Assembly (NCBI RefSeq): GCF_002115785.1
Contig: NZ_JFJY01000002.1
Location: forward strand, 372,001-436,000
Source: Thalassospira sp. MCCC 1A03138
GTDB taxonomy: Bacteria > Pseudomonadota > Alphaproteobacteria > Rhodospirillales > Thalassospiraceae
DNA: 64,000 nucleotides
Direction: 5' to 3'
Part shown: piece after piece, positions 7,740 through 17,103 of the stretch
Layout: the number at the start of each line of letters is the position of its first letter
Position numbering within the stretch: position 1 is the first letter of the stretch
Translations under genes and position numbers: made by a program
The notes under the pieces: model-generated
Seen by the model: the letters and a program-made list of their open reading frames with translations, nothing else
What the model was told of the DNA's origin: nothing
Databases searched by the model: none

Positions 7740-8312
7740 GTGCGATTGTCTCTCTTTAAAGCTTTTGCCTCGATGGCGATATGTGTGCTCCTTGTAGCAT
7801 GTGGTGCGGGGACCCAGTCGGAATATGACAGTTACCCGGGTTCAGCTCCTGGAGATAAGCGCGTCGGAACAACCGGTCGATCGCAAACAATCGCGGACCA
7901 GAAAAAAGAAGGCACCCTTTTTGGTCCCGAGGGCTTTAACTTTCTGGGTGGCGATGAAAACAAAAATCAGGGTGGCGGCACCGGTATTGGTGTGAACAGC
8001 TTCCTGTGGCGCGCATCGCTTGATACGCTGTCCTTCATGCCGCTGAATTCAGCCGATCCGTTTGGCGGTGTAATCATTACCGATTGGTACAGCCCGCCGG
8101 AAACACCAAACGAGCGTTTCAAGATTACCGGCTATATCCTCGGTACCGCCCTTCGCTCCGACGCGATTAAGGTCGCTGTCTTCCGTCAGGTCCGCGTTGG
8201 AACGGACCAATGGGCAGATGCTGTGGTCGAACCAAGTACCGTAACCGCAATGGAAGACTCGATTCTGACCCGTGCGCGTCAACTGCGCATTGACAGCGCA
8301 ACCGCACAATAA
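7740..8312 (+). CDS. DUF3576 family lipoprotein
   Basis: A 190-residue protein starting at GTG 7740. Residues 1-21 form a lipoprotein signal with lipobox 'LLVAC', so it should be lipidated and anchored in the envelope. The body has the DUF3576 pattern: 'LFGPEGFNFLG', 'GIGVNSFLWRASLDTLSFMPLNSADPFGGVIITDWYSPP', 'RFKITGYILGTALRSDAIKVAVFRQ' and a trailing 'AMEDSILTRARQLRI'. The molecular function of the family is unknown. In many alphaproteobacteria it precedes leuS-lptE-holA, and here lptE and holA do follow, which suggests an envelope role. Confidence 0.85.
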   Translation: MRLSLFKAFASMAICVLLVACGAGTQSEYDSYPGSAPGDKRVGTTGRSQTIADQKKEGTLFGPEGFNFLGGDENKNQGGGTGIGVNSFLWRASLDTLSFMPLNSADPFGGVIITDWYSPPETPNERFKITGYILGTALRSDAIKVAVFRQVRVGTDQWADAVVEPSTVTAMEDSILTRARQLRIDSATAQ

Positions 8313-8321
8313 GCATTCTGT

Positions 8322-9017
8322 TTGGATATGCCAGACACACCTATATATGTGTCAGATAAATACAACCCCCATTCGCTGACACGTGAATGGGGGTTTGTCT
8401 TGGCCCTTCATAGACCTGCATTTTCAAAATACGGCGATGATCTGCACGTTGGGCGACTTGCAATCGCGTGCGAAATTCTTGGCCTGCTTCCTGCTTGGGA
8501 AGAACAAAAGGATTTTCCGCGCCAGCCAAAAAATGCCGGACCGGTTTCAACAGACATCATCGACAACAATCTGACAAAGCTTCATTCCCAGATAGGGAGT
8601 GATATCTTGTGCCTCTCGCTTCTCGCAGATGTGCCACTTGATCGTCCTTTGCATATTACCCAGAACAGCCTGATCGGCCATTGGCGCTGGCTGCGTCAGG
8701 TTTGGACCAAACTGGCGATAGGCGAGCAGGCCTTTACCTTTATGCCTGAAGCCCAGACTCACAGTTTACGAAATACGCCGAAAAGCAAAATTGTAGATGA
8801 GCTTGAAAAGGGTCGTTTCAATACGGCCATTGCGAACCTGCGCAGCGACTTCAAGTCTCTTTCAAATAACAGCGACTCAGCTAAAAATCTTGAACTCAGA
8901 CTTTCTTTCATCAAGAACCTAACTCTGTTTTGCCCTTTGATCGGATCGGAACTATTGTATCGTCTTGGTCATGCGCCTTTCGGCACAAACCATCACGCAA
9001 AAAATAGCGAGGAATGA
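8322..9017 (+). CDS. Leucyl-tRNA synthetase-derived relic at the ancestral leuS locus
   Basis: A 231-residue frame from TTG 8322 (ATG at 8328 is an alternative). Its second half aligns by eye with the region of LeuRS after KMSKS: 'SQIGSDILCLSLLADVPLDRPLHI' matches '[22 protein letters not shown]', 'LIGHWRWLRQVWTKL' matches 'VEGAWRFLNRLWRLV', and 'RFNTAIANL' plus 'LTLFCPLIGSELLYRLGH' match the anticodon-binding domain. The start 'DKYNPHSLTREW' resembles the LeuRS N-terminus. The Rossmann catalytic core, HIGH and KMSKS motifs and editing domain are absent, so it cannot charge tRNA. It lies between DUF3576 and lptE, exactly where leuS usually is, and its stop overlaps the lptE start by 4 bp. Confidence 0.6.
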   Translation: MDMPDTPIYVSDKYNPHSLTREWGFVLALHRPAFSKYGDDLHVGRLAIACEILGLLPAWEEQKDFPRQPKNAGPVSTDIIDNNLTKLHSQIGSDILCLSLLADVPLDRPLHITQNSLIGHWRWLRQVWTKLAIGEQAFTFMPEAQTHSLRNTPKSKIVDELEKGRFNTAIANLRSDFKSLSNNSDSAKNLELRLSFIKNLTLFCPLIGSELLYRLGHAPFGTNHHAKNSEE

Positions 9018-9523
9018 CGTTGCGCGCCCTGTTATCGATTATCGCCGTGCTTGCCCTGACTGGCCTCACCGCTTGCGGATTCCGCCCTCTTTATGCCGAG
9101 GATAAAGGCGGTGACAGTACCGCGGCCGATATGGCGAGGGTCAAAATATCGATGATGGAAGACCGAATCGGACAAATAACACGTAACGTTCTGGTCGAAA
9201 CGCTGACCCCGCGCGGCCAAACTGTTCGGCCGGAATATACCCTCGATATTACTCTTGATGAATCAACTTCCGAACTCGGTTATACCAAGGACAATGTAGC
9301 AACCATTGCCGACTACATTTTGAGCGCCCAGTACCAACTTTCTCGAATTTCCGACTCAAGAATACTCCGTTCAGGCACGCTTCGCGCCCGAACAACTTAC
9401 AACCTTGTCGACTCCGACTTTGCCTCACTAGAAGCAGAGTCCGCCGCCCGCTCAGACGCTGCCCGCAATCTTGCCCGACAGCTTGCCAATCAGGTCGCCG
9501 TTGGCCTGCGCAGCGGACGTTAG
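9014..9523 (+). CDS. lptE: LPS-assembly lipoprotein LptE
   Basis: A 169-residue lipoprotein whose signal peptide ends in lipobox 'LTAC', followed by the LptE hallmark 'GFRPLYA'. The rest ('YTLDITLDESTSELGYTKDNVATIADYILSAQYQL', 'SGTLRARTTYNLVDSDFASLEAESAARSDAARNLARQLANQV') has the alpha/beta sandwich pattern of the family, near its usual length. LptE plugs the LptD barrel and helps insert LPS in the outer membrane. ATG overlaps the TGA of the relic gene upstream (ATGA), and holA follows after 13 bp, so translation is probably coupled. Confidence 0.9.
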   Translation: MTLRALLSIIAVLALTGLTACGFRPLYAEDKGGDSTAADMARVKISMMEDRIGQITRNVLVETLTPRGQTVRPEYTLDITLDESTSELGYTKDNVATIADYILSAQYQLSRISDSRILRSGTLRARTTYNLVDSDFASLEAESAARSDAARNLARQLANQVAVGLRSGR

Positions 9524-9536
9524 GTAATATCACGCC

Positions 9537-10568
9537 ATGAAGCTCAAGGCGGCACAGGTTGAAAACTTCCTTCGCGCTCCCGATGCCAAGGCGCAACTCG
9601 TCCTGATCTATGGCGAGGATGAGGGGCTTGTACGAGAACGTGCGGTCAGACTTGCCAAAACCGTGGTCGAGGATCTCAAGGACCCATTCCGCGTAATCGA
9701 ACTTGGCACTGCCCAGCTTAAGGAAGACGCAAGCCGTCTGCGCGATGAAGCCGCCGCAATCAGTTTCGGCGGTGGGCGCCGTGTGATCCGAATCCGCGAT
9801 ATTGGCGAGGCACAGGCCCCCGTAATTGCCGATTTCCTTGCCGATCCCGCCGGTGATGCCCTGATCGTCATCGAAGCTGGCAGCCTTGCGTCCAAATCCA
9901 AACTGCGTCAAGCGGTCGAGAAAGCTGGTAATGGTATGGCGCTACCCTGCTATGCCGACAGCGGACGGGATATCGAAGCCCTGATCAATTCCGTCATGGA
10001 AGATCACAAACTGCGCATTGATCGCGATGCCATACGCTATCTGGTCGGCAATCTCGGCTCTGACAGGATGATTTCACGAAGCGAACTTGAAAAACTGGCT
10101 CTTTACGCTCTGAAAGAAGGCCAGGTCACATTGGCCTGCGCGACGGCCTGTGTTGGGGATAGTTCCGCCCGCCATTATGACGATGTCGTGCAGGCCGTAT
10201 CCCAGGGCAATGTCGCAAGCCTTGATAGCGCCCTGACACGTCTGGTCGAAGAAGGCCTTAATCCCGTTGGCGCACTTCGTATGATGATTGGCTACTTTCA
10301 GAAACTCCATCTGGTTAAAGGCCAAATGGCCCAGGGAACCAATGCCGAGCAGGCAATGAAATCGTTGCGTCCCCCCCTGTTTTTCAAAGCTGCCGATCAG
10401 TTTCGCGCCAGTTTAAACAATTGGGCGCTTAACAATCTGCAACGTGCCCTGCAAATCTTGCTCGAAGCAGAAAAAGACTGCAAAAGCGGCCTTGCCATCC
10501 CGGAAACCATTGCACACCGGGCCATGATCAAGGTCGCCGTCGCCCGTCAAAAACAAGGAAGACGTTAA
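9537..10568 (+). CDS. holA: DNA polymerase III delta subunit
   Basis: A 343-residue clamp-loader delta subunit. It opens with the family's 'FLRAPDAKAQLVLIYGEDEGLVRERAVRL' strand, which is a P-loop-like fold without a working Walker A, as expected for delta. It continues with 'SFGGGRRVIRIRD', 'IAFIEAGSLASKSKLRQAVE'-type and 'LEKLALYALKEGQVTLACATACVGD' segments, then the C-terminal collar helices ('LQRALQILLEAEKDCKSG'). Delta opens the beta clamp within the gamma complex. It follows lptE, a pairing common in proteobacteria, and is convergent with parB. Confidence 0.92.
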   Translation: MKLKAAQVENFLRAPDAKAQLVLIYGEDEGLVRERAVRLAKTVVEDLKDPFRVIELGTAQLKEDASRLRDEAAAISFGGGRRVIRIRDIGEAQAPVIADFLADPAGDALIVIEAGSLASKSKLRQAVEKAGNGMALPCYADSGRDIEALINSVMEDHKLRIDRDAIRYLVGNLGSDRMISRSELEKLALYALKEGQVTLACATACVGDSSARHYDDVVQAVSQGNVASLDSALTRLVEEGLNPVGALRMMIGYFQKLHLVKGQMAQGTNAEQAMKSLRPPLFFKAADQFRASLNNWALNNLQRALQILLEAEKDCKSGLAIPETIAHRAMIKVAVARQKQGRR

Positions 10569-10657
10569 CAATCCCAAATATTTAGCAAAGGAAAACGGCC
10601 CCGGCGATCGAGTCGTACAGGTCCGTTTAACGAGAACGAAATATCGATAAAACCTGG

Positions 10658-11911
10658 TCAGTTTCCTCGCGTTTGCGCTTTCTTTCCTGCCAGATGATCG
10701 TTATGCATGGCTTCCGCATCAGACAGTGTCTCAAGTACCTCTTCGCTGACTTCGTCTTGCTCGATCGGCAAATCACCCTCAGGTTCTTCGGCAAACGCAT
10801 TTTCGGCATCCTCGTCGTCGTCAAACCCAATCTCTGTCGCATCAGCAATCGATTCGAGTTCGTCGGTCAGAAGAGCCTCATCGCTGTCAGGACCATCCGC
10901 TTCATCGTCAATAAACATCGAGTCGAACTCGTTGTCCACGTCACCTTCGGGAACAAGCGGATCATTTTCATCATTTACCGGCACAGATTCGCCCAACCGT
11001 CCCTGACTCAAGCGTTTGAGAATATCGTCAAGTTGCTCAAGTGTTTCATACCGGACAGAGATTTTGCCCCCCGCCCCGTCAAAATCGATATTTACCGCCA
11101 ACCCCAACATATTGCTAAGGTCATGTTCCAGAGCCACTGTATCTGGATCTTTATCGCTTTTGTGTCCAGCCGAGGACTTTTTTGGACGCGCGGTTTTACC
11201 ACCGTCACTTTTTACCAGTTTTTCAGTCTGACGAACGTTCAGGCCCTTCTTAACGATCTGGGTCGCCAGCTCGACCGCATTGTCTGCTCCCAAAAGCGCA
11301 CGAGCATGACCGGGGCTCAGCATCCTGTCCGATAGCATCTGCTTGATCGGCGATGGCAGGCTCAACAAACGCAGGCTGTTGGCAATATGACTACGGCTTT
11401 TGCCGAGCGCTTGGGCCAGTGCCTCCTGAGTATGCGAGAAATCGCTCATCAGACGGCTGTAACCTTCGGACTCCTCAAGCGGCGACAGATCCTGCCGTTG
11501 CAGGTTTTCGATCAGGGCAATCTCGGCGGTTTCCCGGTCGTCAAAATCACGCACCAGAACCGGTACTTCGTGCAATTGTGCCCGCTGTGCCGCGCGCCAG
11601 CGCCGTTCGCCAGCAATGATTTCGTATGTTGTTTCGCCCGTAGAAGATGCACGCACCAGAATCGGCTGAATAATGCCTTTCTGGCGGATTGATGCCGCCA
11701 GATCGTCAATCGCCTCATCATCAAAATTGCTGCGTGGCTGGAATGGTGACGGTTTCAGGTCTGTGATAGCAATCAGCTGTGTGGTACCACCCGGGCCGGG
11801 ATGAGCTGTATTCTCGTTACCACCGGCAACCGCTGCGCCAACATCCTCGTCTTCCTCGCCCAGCAGGGCCGAAAGTCCACGTCCCAAACCGCGCTTCTTT
11901 GCCTCGCTCAT
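10658..11911 (-). CDS. parB: Chromosome-partitioning protein ParB with long acidic C-terminal tail
   Basis: A 417-residue ParB, well above the usual 280-310. It has the N-terminal ParA-contact region ('KKRGLGRGLSALLG'), the CTP-binding domain ('LKPSPFQPR' about 52-60; arginine patch 'GERRWRAAQRA' 101-111; 'IALIENLQRQDLSPLEE' about 131-147), a helix-turn-helix for parS ('LAQALGKSRSHIANSLRLLSLP' about 165-186) and a dimerisation domain (about 257-302). Residues 303-417 form an extra tail with roughly 40 Asp/Glu in 115 residues and low complexity, predicted to be disordered. The start overlaps the parA stop by 4 bp. It spreads from the parS sites nearby and loads SMC. Confidence 0.95.
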   Translation of the reverse strand: MSEAKKRGLGRGLSALLGEEDEDVGAAVAGGNENTAHPGPGGTTQLIAITDLKPSPFQPRSNFDDEAIDDLAASIRQKGIIQPILVRASSTGETTYEIIAGERRWRAAQRAQLHEVPVLVRDFDDRETAEIALIENLQRQDLSPLEESEGYSRLMSDFSHTQEALAQALGKSRSHIANSLRLLSLPSPIKQMLSDRMLSPGHARALLGADNAVELATQIVKKGLNVRQTEKLVKSDGGKTARPKKSSAGHKSDKDPDTVALEHDLSNMLGLAVNIDFDGAGGKISVRYETLEQLDDILKRLSQGRLGESVPVNDENDPLVPEGDVDNEFDSMFIDDEADGPDSDEALLTDELESIADATEIGFDDDEDAENAFAEEPEGDLPIEQDEVSEEVLETLSDAEAMHNDHLAGKKAQTRGN

Positions 11912-12732
11912 GCCTTCACCCCTTCGCGTTTCAGAACTTCGCTTGCCAGATTAAGATATGCCCGTGACCCCGGACATTTCATGTCATAAACCAGCACCGG
12001 CGTTCCGTGGCTCGGCGCCTCGGACACACGAACATTGCGTGGGATCACCGTGCGGTAAACGACATCACCGAAATAATCGCGCACGTCATTGGCAACCTGT
12101 GCCGACAAATTATTACGTTTGTCATACATCGTCAAAACGATGCCCTGGATTTCGAGCGCCGGATTAAACGCCTTTTTTACCCGCTTGATAGTCCGCACCA
12201 GGTGGCTGATCCCTTCAAGGGCAAAGAATTCGCACTGCAACGGCACCAATACCGCATCACTCGCCACCAGCGCATTCAACGTCAGCAACCCAAGCGATGG
12301 CGGACAATCAATCAGCACGTAATCAACATCATGCGGTAAGCGACCCAGCGATTCCTTAAGCTGCATTTCGCGGCGGTCAAAATCGACAAGCTCAATCTCC
12401 GCGCCTGACAGATCCATACCCGAAGGCACGATGCTCAACCGTGGAATGGCGGTCGGCTTGCGCGCTTCTTCCAGCGTATTTCCATTGATCAACACGTCAT
12501 AGGAACTGATCTGCCGTTCCGACGGACGCAGGCCCAAGCCCGTACTGGCATTGCCCTGCGGATCAAGATCGACGATCAGAACCCGCTGGTTTACAGCCGC
12601 CAGTGCGGTCGCCAAATTGATCGTGGTCGTGGTCTTGCCGACTCCGCCCTTCTGATTGGCAACGGCAATGATCCGCGGCCGGTGACCGGCCTCGGAAGAG
12701 ATTGAAAGCGGCAGATCAATAACGTCGGTCAC
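11908..12732 (-). CDS. parA: Chromosome-partitioning ATPase ParA
   Basis: A 274-residue deviant-Walker ATPase. The Walker A-prime 'ANQKGGVGKTTTTINLATALA' sits near residue 24, Walker A'' 'VDLDPQGNASTGLG' follows, and Walker B is 'YVLIDCPPSLGLLT'. ParA-ATP coats the nucleoid and pulls the ParB-parS complex during origin segregation. It overlaps rsmG upstream (ATGA at 12729-12732) and parB downstream, giving a tightly coupled rsmG-parA-parB operon as in many alphaproteobacteria. Confidence 0.96.
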   Translation of the reverse strand: MTDVIDLPLSISSEAGHRPRIIAVANQKGGVGKTTTTINLATALAAVNQRVLIVDLDPQGNASTGLGLRPSERQISSYDVLINGNTLEEARKPTAIPRLSIVPSGMDLSGAEIELVDFDRREMQLKESLGRLPHDVDYVLIDCPPSLGLLTLNALVASDAVLVPLQCEFFALEGISHLVRTIKRVKKAFNPALEIQGIVLTMYDKRNNLSAQVANDVRDYFGDVVYRTVIPRNVRVSEAPSHGTPVLVYDMKCPGSRAYLNLASEVLKREGVKA

Positions 12733-13364
12733 CGGTCAACTCCTTGCAAAATCATCACCACGCCTTCGGGATCAACCAGACTGGCATGGGTGGTTACAGT
12801 GAATGTCCATCCGGCTGCACGTGCTTCAGCCAGTTCATCCTTAAAGGCACGTCCCTTCAGCAATACATAATATCCGTCCGGTTTCAGATGACGCTGACCA
12901 AGTTCCAGAAGCCTTGGCAGTGGCGCAAACGCACGGGCCGTAATAACGTCCGCTTCACGTGGTGCAGCGGTTTCGATCCGTTCGCGTGCAATCTTTGTCT
13001 GCTCCAGCACACCACAAACCCGCGCCGCTTCCAGCAAAAACACGGTTTTTTTGGTGTTTGATTCCATTAAAGTCACGTCATTTGCGCCCAAGATAGCCAA
13101 AACGATGCCCGGGAATCCTGCCCCGGAGCCGAAATCAACGATCTTACCGCTATCGACTACTTCATTCAGATATGGCAAAAGCTGCGCTGAGTCCTGCAAA
13201 TGGCGCGCCCAGACGTCTTCCGCTGTGCTAGCACCAACGATATTGATCCTCGGCTGCCATTTGACAACGAGATCAGCATAAAGTCCAAGTCGATCCAATG
13301 TTTCACGTGAAACATTCAAATCGGTCTCAAACCATGTTTTTACGGGTTCTGAAATGGATTGCAT
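12729..13364 (-). CDS. rsmG: 16S rRNA (guanine-527-N7)-methyltransferase RsmG
   Basis: A 211-residue SAM-dependent methyltransferase that modifies G527 of 16S rRNA. Motif I is 'VDFGSGAGFPGIVLAILG', motif II 'VTLMESNTKKTVFLLEAARVCG', then 'ADVITARAFAPLPRLLEL'. The start is placed at ATG 13364 (MQSISEPVK) since the 11 upstream codons are not family-like. A perfect parS site is embedded in the gene and encodes the residues NVSRET near position 17-22, a recurring feature of this gene in ParABS bacteria. Loss of RsmG gives low-level streptomycin resistance in other species. Confidence 0.93.
   Translation of the reverse strand: MQSISEPVKTWFETDLNVSRETLDRLGLYADLVVKWQPRINIVGASTAEDVWARHLQDSAQLLPYLNEVVDSGKIVDFGSGAGFPGIVLAILGANDVTLMESNTKKTVFLLEAARVCGVLEQTKIARERIETAAPREADVITARAFAPLPRLLELGQRHLKPDGYYVLLKGRAFKDELAEARAAGWTFTVTTHASLVDPEGVVMILQGVDR
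13299..13314. promoter_or_regulatory. parS: parS site 1, inside rsmG
   Basis: Perfect 16-bp palindrome TGTTTCACGTGAAACA, the consensus ParB-binding site. Flanks CCAA and TTC are shared with other copies in the window. Confidence 0.97.
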
Positions 13365-13466
13365 GCTTGAGTTATAATCCGCGTTAACGAATCGCACCAG
13401 ACTTGATTTTTAGATTAACGCGTTTAACCGCGTCGAAACCGAAAATTTTTGGCAAAAACACGGAAA

Positions 13467-13482
13467 TGTTTCACGTGAAACA
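13467..13482. promoter_or_regulatory. parS: parS site 2, upstream of rsmG
   Basis: Perfect 16-bp palindrome TGTTTCACGTGAAACA in the spacer upstream of the rsmG-parA-parB operon, 168 bp from site 1. Its place in the presumed promoter region would let ParB binding affect operon transcription. Confidence 0.97.
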
Positions 13483-13588
13483 TTCTAGGTGACGATCAAA
13501 TAAGATGCCCTCCTATCAAGATACGTTCACGTTCGCCTTCTCCTGCGCATTCCACCGGCTTCGACAAAAGTTGCTTCCAAAAGACGAT

Positions 13589-13613
13589 AAAAAAAGCAGC
13601 ATATATATGCTGC
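13589..13613 (-). terminator. Terminator after mnmG
   Basis: A perfect palindrome GCAGCATATATATGCTGC (13596-13613) with an A7 run immediately to its left (the U-tract on the minus strand). It separates the mnmE/mnmG transcript from the rsmG-par operon, which must then have its own promoter in 13365-13588. Confidence 0.85.
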
Positions 13614-13648
13614 CTTGTCTTATGTCCAACCCGATTGCTGATAGAGCC

Positions 13649-15547
13649 TCAGGCACCGCGAACAACTTTGTGCTTGTGGCTTTTAATATGACCAAGCAAA
13701 GCGGTCACTGCCGCCGGAGTCACGCCCGGAATGCGTGATGCCGCACCAATGGTTTCGGGCTGGATTTCTTTGAGTTTCAACCGGATTTCCGCCGACAGGC
13801 TACCAACGCTGTCGAAGTCAAGATCGCGTGGCAGGCGCAGTTCCTCGTCCCGACGGAAGGCCGCAACATCGGCGGACTGTCGTTCGAGGTAACCTTTATA
13901 CTGAGCATCAATTGACACCTGGTCAAAGATTTCCGGAGTAATTTCCGAAAGTTGCGGCCAGACACGAGTCAGCGTATCGAAATCAATGTCCGGATAGGCC
14001 AGCAGATCATACGCAGAGCGCCGCACCCCATCCTGGTTGATCTTGATATCGTGCTTGGCAAGGCCATTCGGCGTTTCGGTTAGGTTAGAGACCGTCCGCT
14101 TGGCCGCTTCAAGGGCAAGCTTTTTGTCGCCCCAAACCTGCGCGCGGTGCGAGGCAACGCAACCAATTTCAAGACCTCGATCAGTCAGGCGCTGATCGGC
14201 GTTATCAGCGCGTAGCATCAGGCGATACTCGGCGCGCGACGTAAACATGCGATAGGGTTCGCGCGTACCGAGGGTCACCAGATCGTCGATCATCACACCG
14301 ATATAGGCATCGGCACGATCCAGAACAAACTCACGATCAACAGACCCCGCAGTACTGCCCGCAACCAACGCCGCATTGACACCGGCAACAAGTCCCTGCC
14401 CGGCAGCTTCTTCATAACCTGTCGTGCCATTGATCTGCCCGGCGAAGAACAGCGCACCGACTTTCTTGGTTTCCAGCGTATGGCGCAGCTCGCGCGGATC
14501 AACGAAATCATATTCGACGGCATAGCCAGGACGGAAAATCTCGACCTTCTCAAGCCCCGGAATCGTAGCCAGCATTGCAAGCTGAACTTCCTCAGGCAAT
14601 GAGGTCGAAATACCATTCGGATAAACCGTCGGATCATCAAGCCCTTCCGGCTCCAGAAAAATCTGGTGCTGATTCTTTTCGGCAAAACGCACTACCTTGT
14701 CTTCTATGGACGGGCAATAACGCGGGCCGCTGCTTTTGATCTGACCGCTATACATCGGCGCCCGATGCAGGTTCGCACGGATAATCTCGTGCGTCGCCTC
14801 GGTCGTCCAGGTCATGTGACAAGGGATTTGCGGAACGGTAATTTCGCTGGTCAGGAAGGAAAACGGATCTGGCGGATTATCCCCCGGCTGTTCCTGCAGG
14901 CTTGCCCAATCAATGGTGCGGCCATCAAGCCGTGCTGGGGTACCGGTTTTCAGGCGTCCCAAACGGAAGCCGAATTTTTCCAACGTCTCCGAAAGACCAA
15001 GAGCCGGCGCATCGCCGATGCGGCCCGCCGGTGTGGTTTTTTCGCCAATATGAATAAGACCGCGCAGGAACGTGCCCGTTGTCAGAACCACCGCCCCGGC
15101 GCCATATTCGCGTCCATCTTCGGTGATGACACCGGTCACACGGTTGTCCCCGCCTTCGGCAATTTTAAGGTCGTGAACCGCACCTTCGATGATCGTCAGG
15201 TTTTCCTGATGAGCCAGAATGTCCTGCACCGCTTCGCGATACAGCTTGCGATCCGCCTGTGCCCGCGGGCCACGCACAGCCGGCCCCTTGGACCGGTTAA
15301 GCATCCGGAACTGGATACCGGCCCGGTCAATCGCCCGCCCCATCACACCGTCAAGCGCGTCGACCTCCCGGACCATATGGCCCTTGCCCAACCCGCCAAT
15401 TGCCGGGTTGCACGACATTTCGCCAATTCGATCGGCGCGATGTGTGATCAGTGCCGTTTTAGCCCCCATGCGCGCAGCCGCAGCCGCAGCCTCGCACCCG
15501 GCATGGCCCCCGCCAACAACAATCACATCAAAACGGTTATCCGACAT
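13649..15547 (-). CDS. mnmG: tRNA uridine-5-carboxymethylaminomethyl modification enzyme MnmG
   Basis: A 632-residue FAD enzyme that, with MnmE, installs the (carboxymethyl)aminomethyl group on wobble U34. The FAD-binding '[22 protein letters not shown]' is at the N-terminus. Family signatures '[26 protein letters not shown]', '[17 protein letters not shown]', '[14 protein letters not shown]' and '[16 protein letters not shown]' are present. Start at ATG 15547 (MSDNRFDV); the frame is open to 15664, but those 39 codons lack similarity and run towards parS site 3. It lies downstream of mnmE as in most ParABS-linked gid clusters. Confidence 0.95.
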   Translation of the reverse strand: MSDNRFDVIVVGGGHAGCEAAAAAARMGAKTALITHRADRIGEMSCNPAIGGLGKGHMVREVDALDGVMGRAIDRAGIQFRMLNRSKGPAVRGPRAQADRKLYREAVQDILAHQENLTIIEGAVHDLKIAEGGDNRVTGVITEDGREYGAGAVVLTTGTFLRGLIHIGEKTTPAGRIGDAPALGLSETLEKFGFRLGRLKTGTPARLDGRTIDWASLQEQPGDNPPDPFSFLTSEITVPQIPCHMTWTTEATHEIIRANLHRAPMYSGQIKSSGPRYCPSIEDKVVRFAEKNQHQIFLEPEGLDDPTVYPNGISTSLPEEVQLAMLATIPGLEKVEIFRPGYAVEYDFVDPRELRHTLETKKVGALFFAGQINGTTGYEEAAGQGLVAGVNAALVAGSTAGSVDREFVLDRADAYIGVMIDDLVTLGTREPYRMFTSRAEYRLMLRADNADQRLTDRGLEIGCVASHRAQVWGDKKLALEAAKRTVSNLTETPNGLAKHDIKINQDGVRRSAYDLLAYPDIDFDTLTRVWPQLSEITPEIFDQVSIDAQYKGYLERQSADVAAFRRDEELRLPRDLDFDSVGSLSAEIRLKLKEIQPETIGAASRIPGVTPAAVTALLGHIKSHKHKVVRGA

Positions 15548-15664
15548 CGAATTCCTCGCTGAATTCCTTGATCGCGCAAAAGCTGTAATATCAGGCCAAA
15601 GCCACACAGCTTGCGCGTCTTGTTCAGGTCTTAATTCACAATCACGCGCCATCGACAGTGCCAA

Positions 15665-15680
15665 TGTTTCACGTGAAACA
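15665..15680. promoter_or_regulatory. parS: parS site 3, between mnmE and mnmG
   Basis: Perfect 16-bp TGTTTCACGTGAAACA, 13 bp beyond the mnmE stop and upstream of mnmG. Confidence 0.97.
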
Positions 15681-15693
15681 ATTCTTGATAATC

Positions 15694-17103
15694 TTATTTG
15701 CCAATACAGAAGTCGCCGAAGATAATATCAAGCAGGTCTTCCACATCGACGCGTCCGGTGATCTTGCCGATTTCACGCACGGCGAGGCGAATATCCTCGG
15801 CCGCCAGTTCGGCAATATCAGTCTGCAATCCGCGATCCAGATGATCACTGGCACGTTCAAGTGCCTGGCGGTGCCGCAGCCGTGTCAGGGGTACCGGTCC
15901 CGCAAAATCGAGCCCCTCTTTTACGCGAGTCTCCAGCAGTTGCAAGAGGCTTTCCATCCCCAGCCCGGTCATGGCCGATATGGGCAAAACGGGAAGCTCA
16001 AGCTGATCACCGCCTGCTGATTGCCCAGACCAGACCGCCGGAACATAGCCAGTATCCGCCACGTCAACCTTATTGACCAGCAGGATCGTATTGCCATCAA
16101 TCAGGCGCGCAGCCTCTGCATCAATGCGCGGCCAATCGCCTTGATCCACCACAACAAGACGCAGATCGGCATCCTCTGCCCGTGCCGTTGCACGCCGAAC
16201 CCCTTCGGTTTCGATAACATCGCCGCTTTCTCGAAGACCAGCGGTATCCACCATGGTGACCGGGAAACCACCAAGATCAAAATGGACCTCGATCATATCT
16301 CGGGTGGTTCCGGCAATCTCGGACACAATTGCCGCGTCGCGCCGTGCCAGCCGGTTCAGAAGGCTCGATTTCCCGGCATTGGGCGCACCGAGAATCACAA
16401 TCTGGAACCCTTCGCGCAACCGTTCGCCGCGCCGATTGTCGGCGAGATGTTTATCCATCTCGCCGTGAACGGATGACAAATCACCACGTACCACCGGCAC
16501 AATACCACCAGGCAAATCTTCGTCCGGAAAATCGATATCCGCCTCGATATAGGCCAATGCCTTCATTAAACGCGCGCGCCAGTTTTCGTAAAGGGCGCCC
16601 AATTCGCCTGCCATCTGGCGCACGGCCTGCCTGCGTTGGGCCGCGGTTTCGGCATCGATCAGATCGGCAATGCCCTCGGCCGCGGTCAGGTCCATTTTGC
16701 CATTTTCGAAGGCACGTCTGGTATATTCCCCCGGTTCGGCAATACGCAGGCCCGGCCGAGCGGCCAAGCAATCAAGAACACCGTCGATTACCGCACGCCC
16801 GCCATGAGTATGAAGCTCGACGACATCCTCGCCTGTAAAGCTGGCCGGCCCGACAAAGTAGATCGCCACCGCATCATCAAGTCGCTCGTTCGTTTTCGGA
16901 TCATGGATCGGCGCATAGATCGCATGACGTGCCTTTGGTAGGCTGTCGCGGCCCAGAAGTGCACACAATGTCGCCCCAGCCATTGGCCCGGATAGCCGGA
17001 TAACCGCCACCCCGGCCCGCCCAGCGCCGCTGGAAAGGGCAAATATGGTGTCTGTCTGGCCCACTCGGATCGGGGTTCCACTGTCGGTCACGTTAATCGT
17101 CAT
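15694..17103 (-). CDS. mnmE: tRNA modification GTPase MnmE
   Basis: A 469-residue protein of normal length. The N-terminal tetrahydrofolate-binding domain ('[21 protein letters not shown]', '[18 protein letters not shown]') is followed by a helical domain with an inserted G domain: G1 '[12 protein letters not shown]', G2/G3 'GTTRDMIEV' and 'DTAGLRES', G4 'NKVD'. It ends in the diagnostic 'FCIGK' with the catalytic C-terminal Cys. It is the partner of MnmG in U34 modification, and the two genes are adjacent with parS site 3 between them. In relatives rho lies directly upstream; here rho is 11 kb away. Confidence 0.96.
   Translation of the reverse strand: MTINVTDSGTPIRVGQTDTIFALSSGAGRAGVAVIRLSGPMAGATLCALLGRDSLPKARHAIYAPIHDPKTNERLDDAVAIYFVGPASFTGEDVVELHTHGGRAVIDGVLDCLAARPGLRIAEPGEYTRRAFENGKMDLTAAEGIADLIDAETAAQRRQAVRQMAGELGALYENWRARLMKALAYIEADIDFPDEDLPGGIVPVVRGDLSSVHGEMDKHLADNRRGERLREGFQIVILGAPNAGKSSLLNRLARRDAAIVSEIAGTTRDMIEVHFDLGGFPVTMVDTAGLRESGDVIETEGVRRATARAEDADLRLVVVDQGDWPRIDAEAARLIDGNTILLVNKVDVADTGYVPAVWSGQSAGGDQLELPVLPISAMTGLGMESLLQLLETRVKEGLDFAGPVPLTRLRHRQALERASDHLDRGLQTDIAELAAEDIRLAVREIGKITGRVDVEDLLDIIFGDFCIGK

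Noticed and set aside
10590-10630. Terminator between holA and parB
   Set aside because: AAACGG/CCGTTT arms are only 6 bp with a 24-nt loop and no T-tract; too weak to call.
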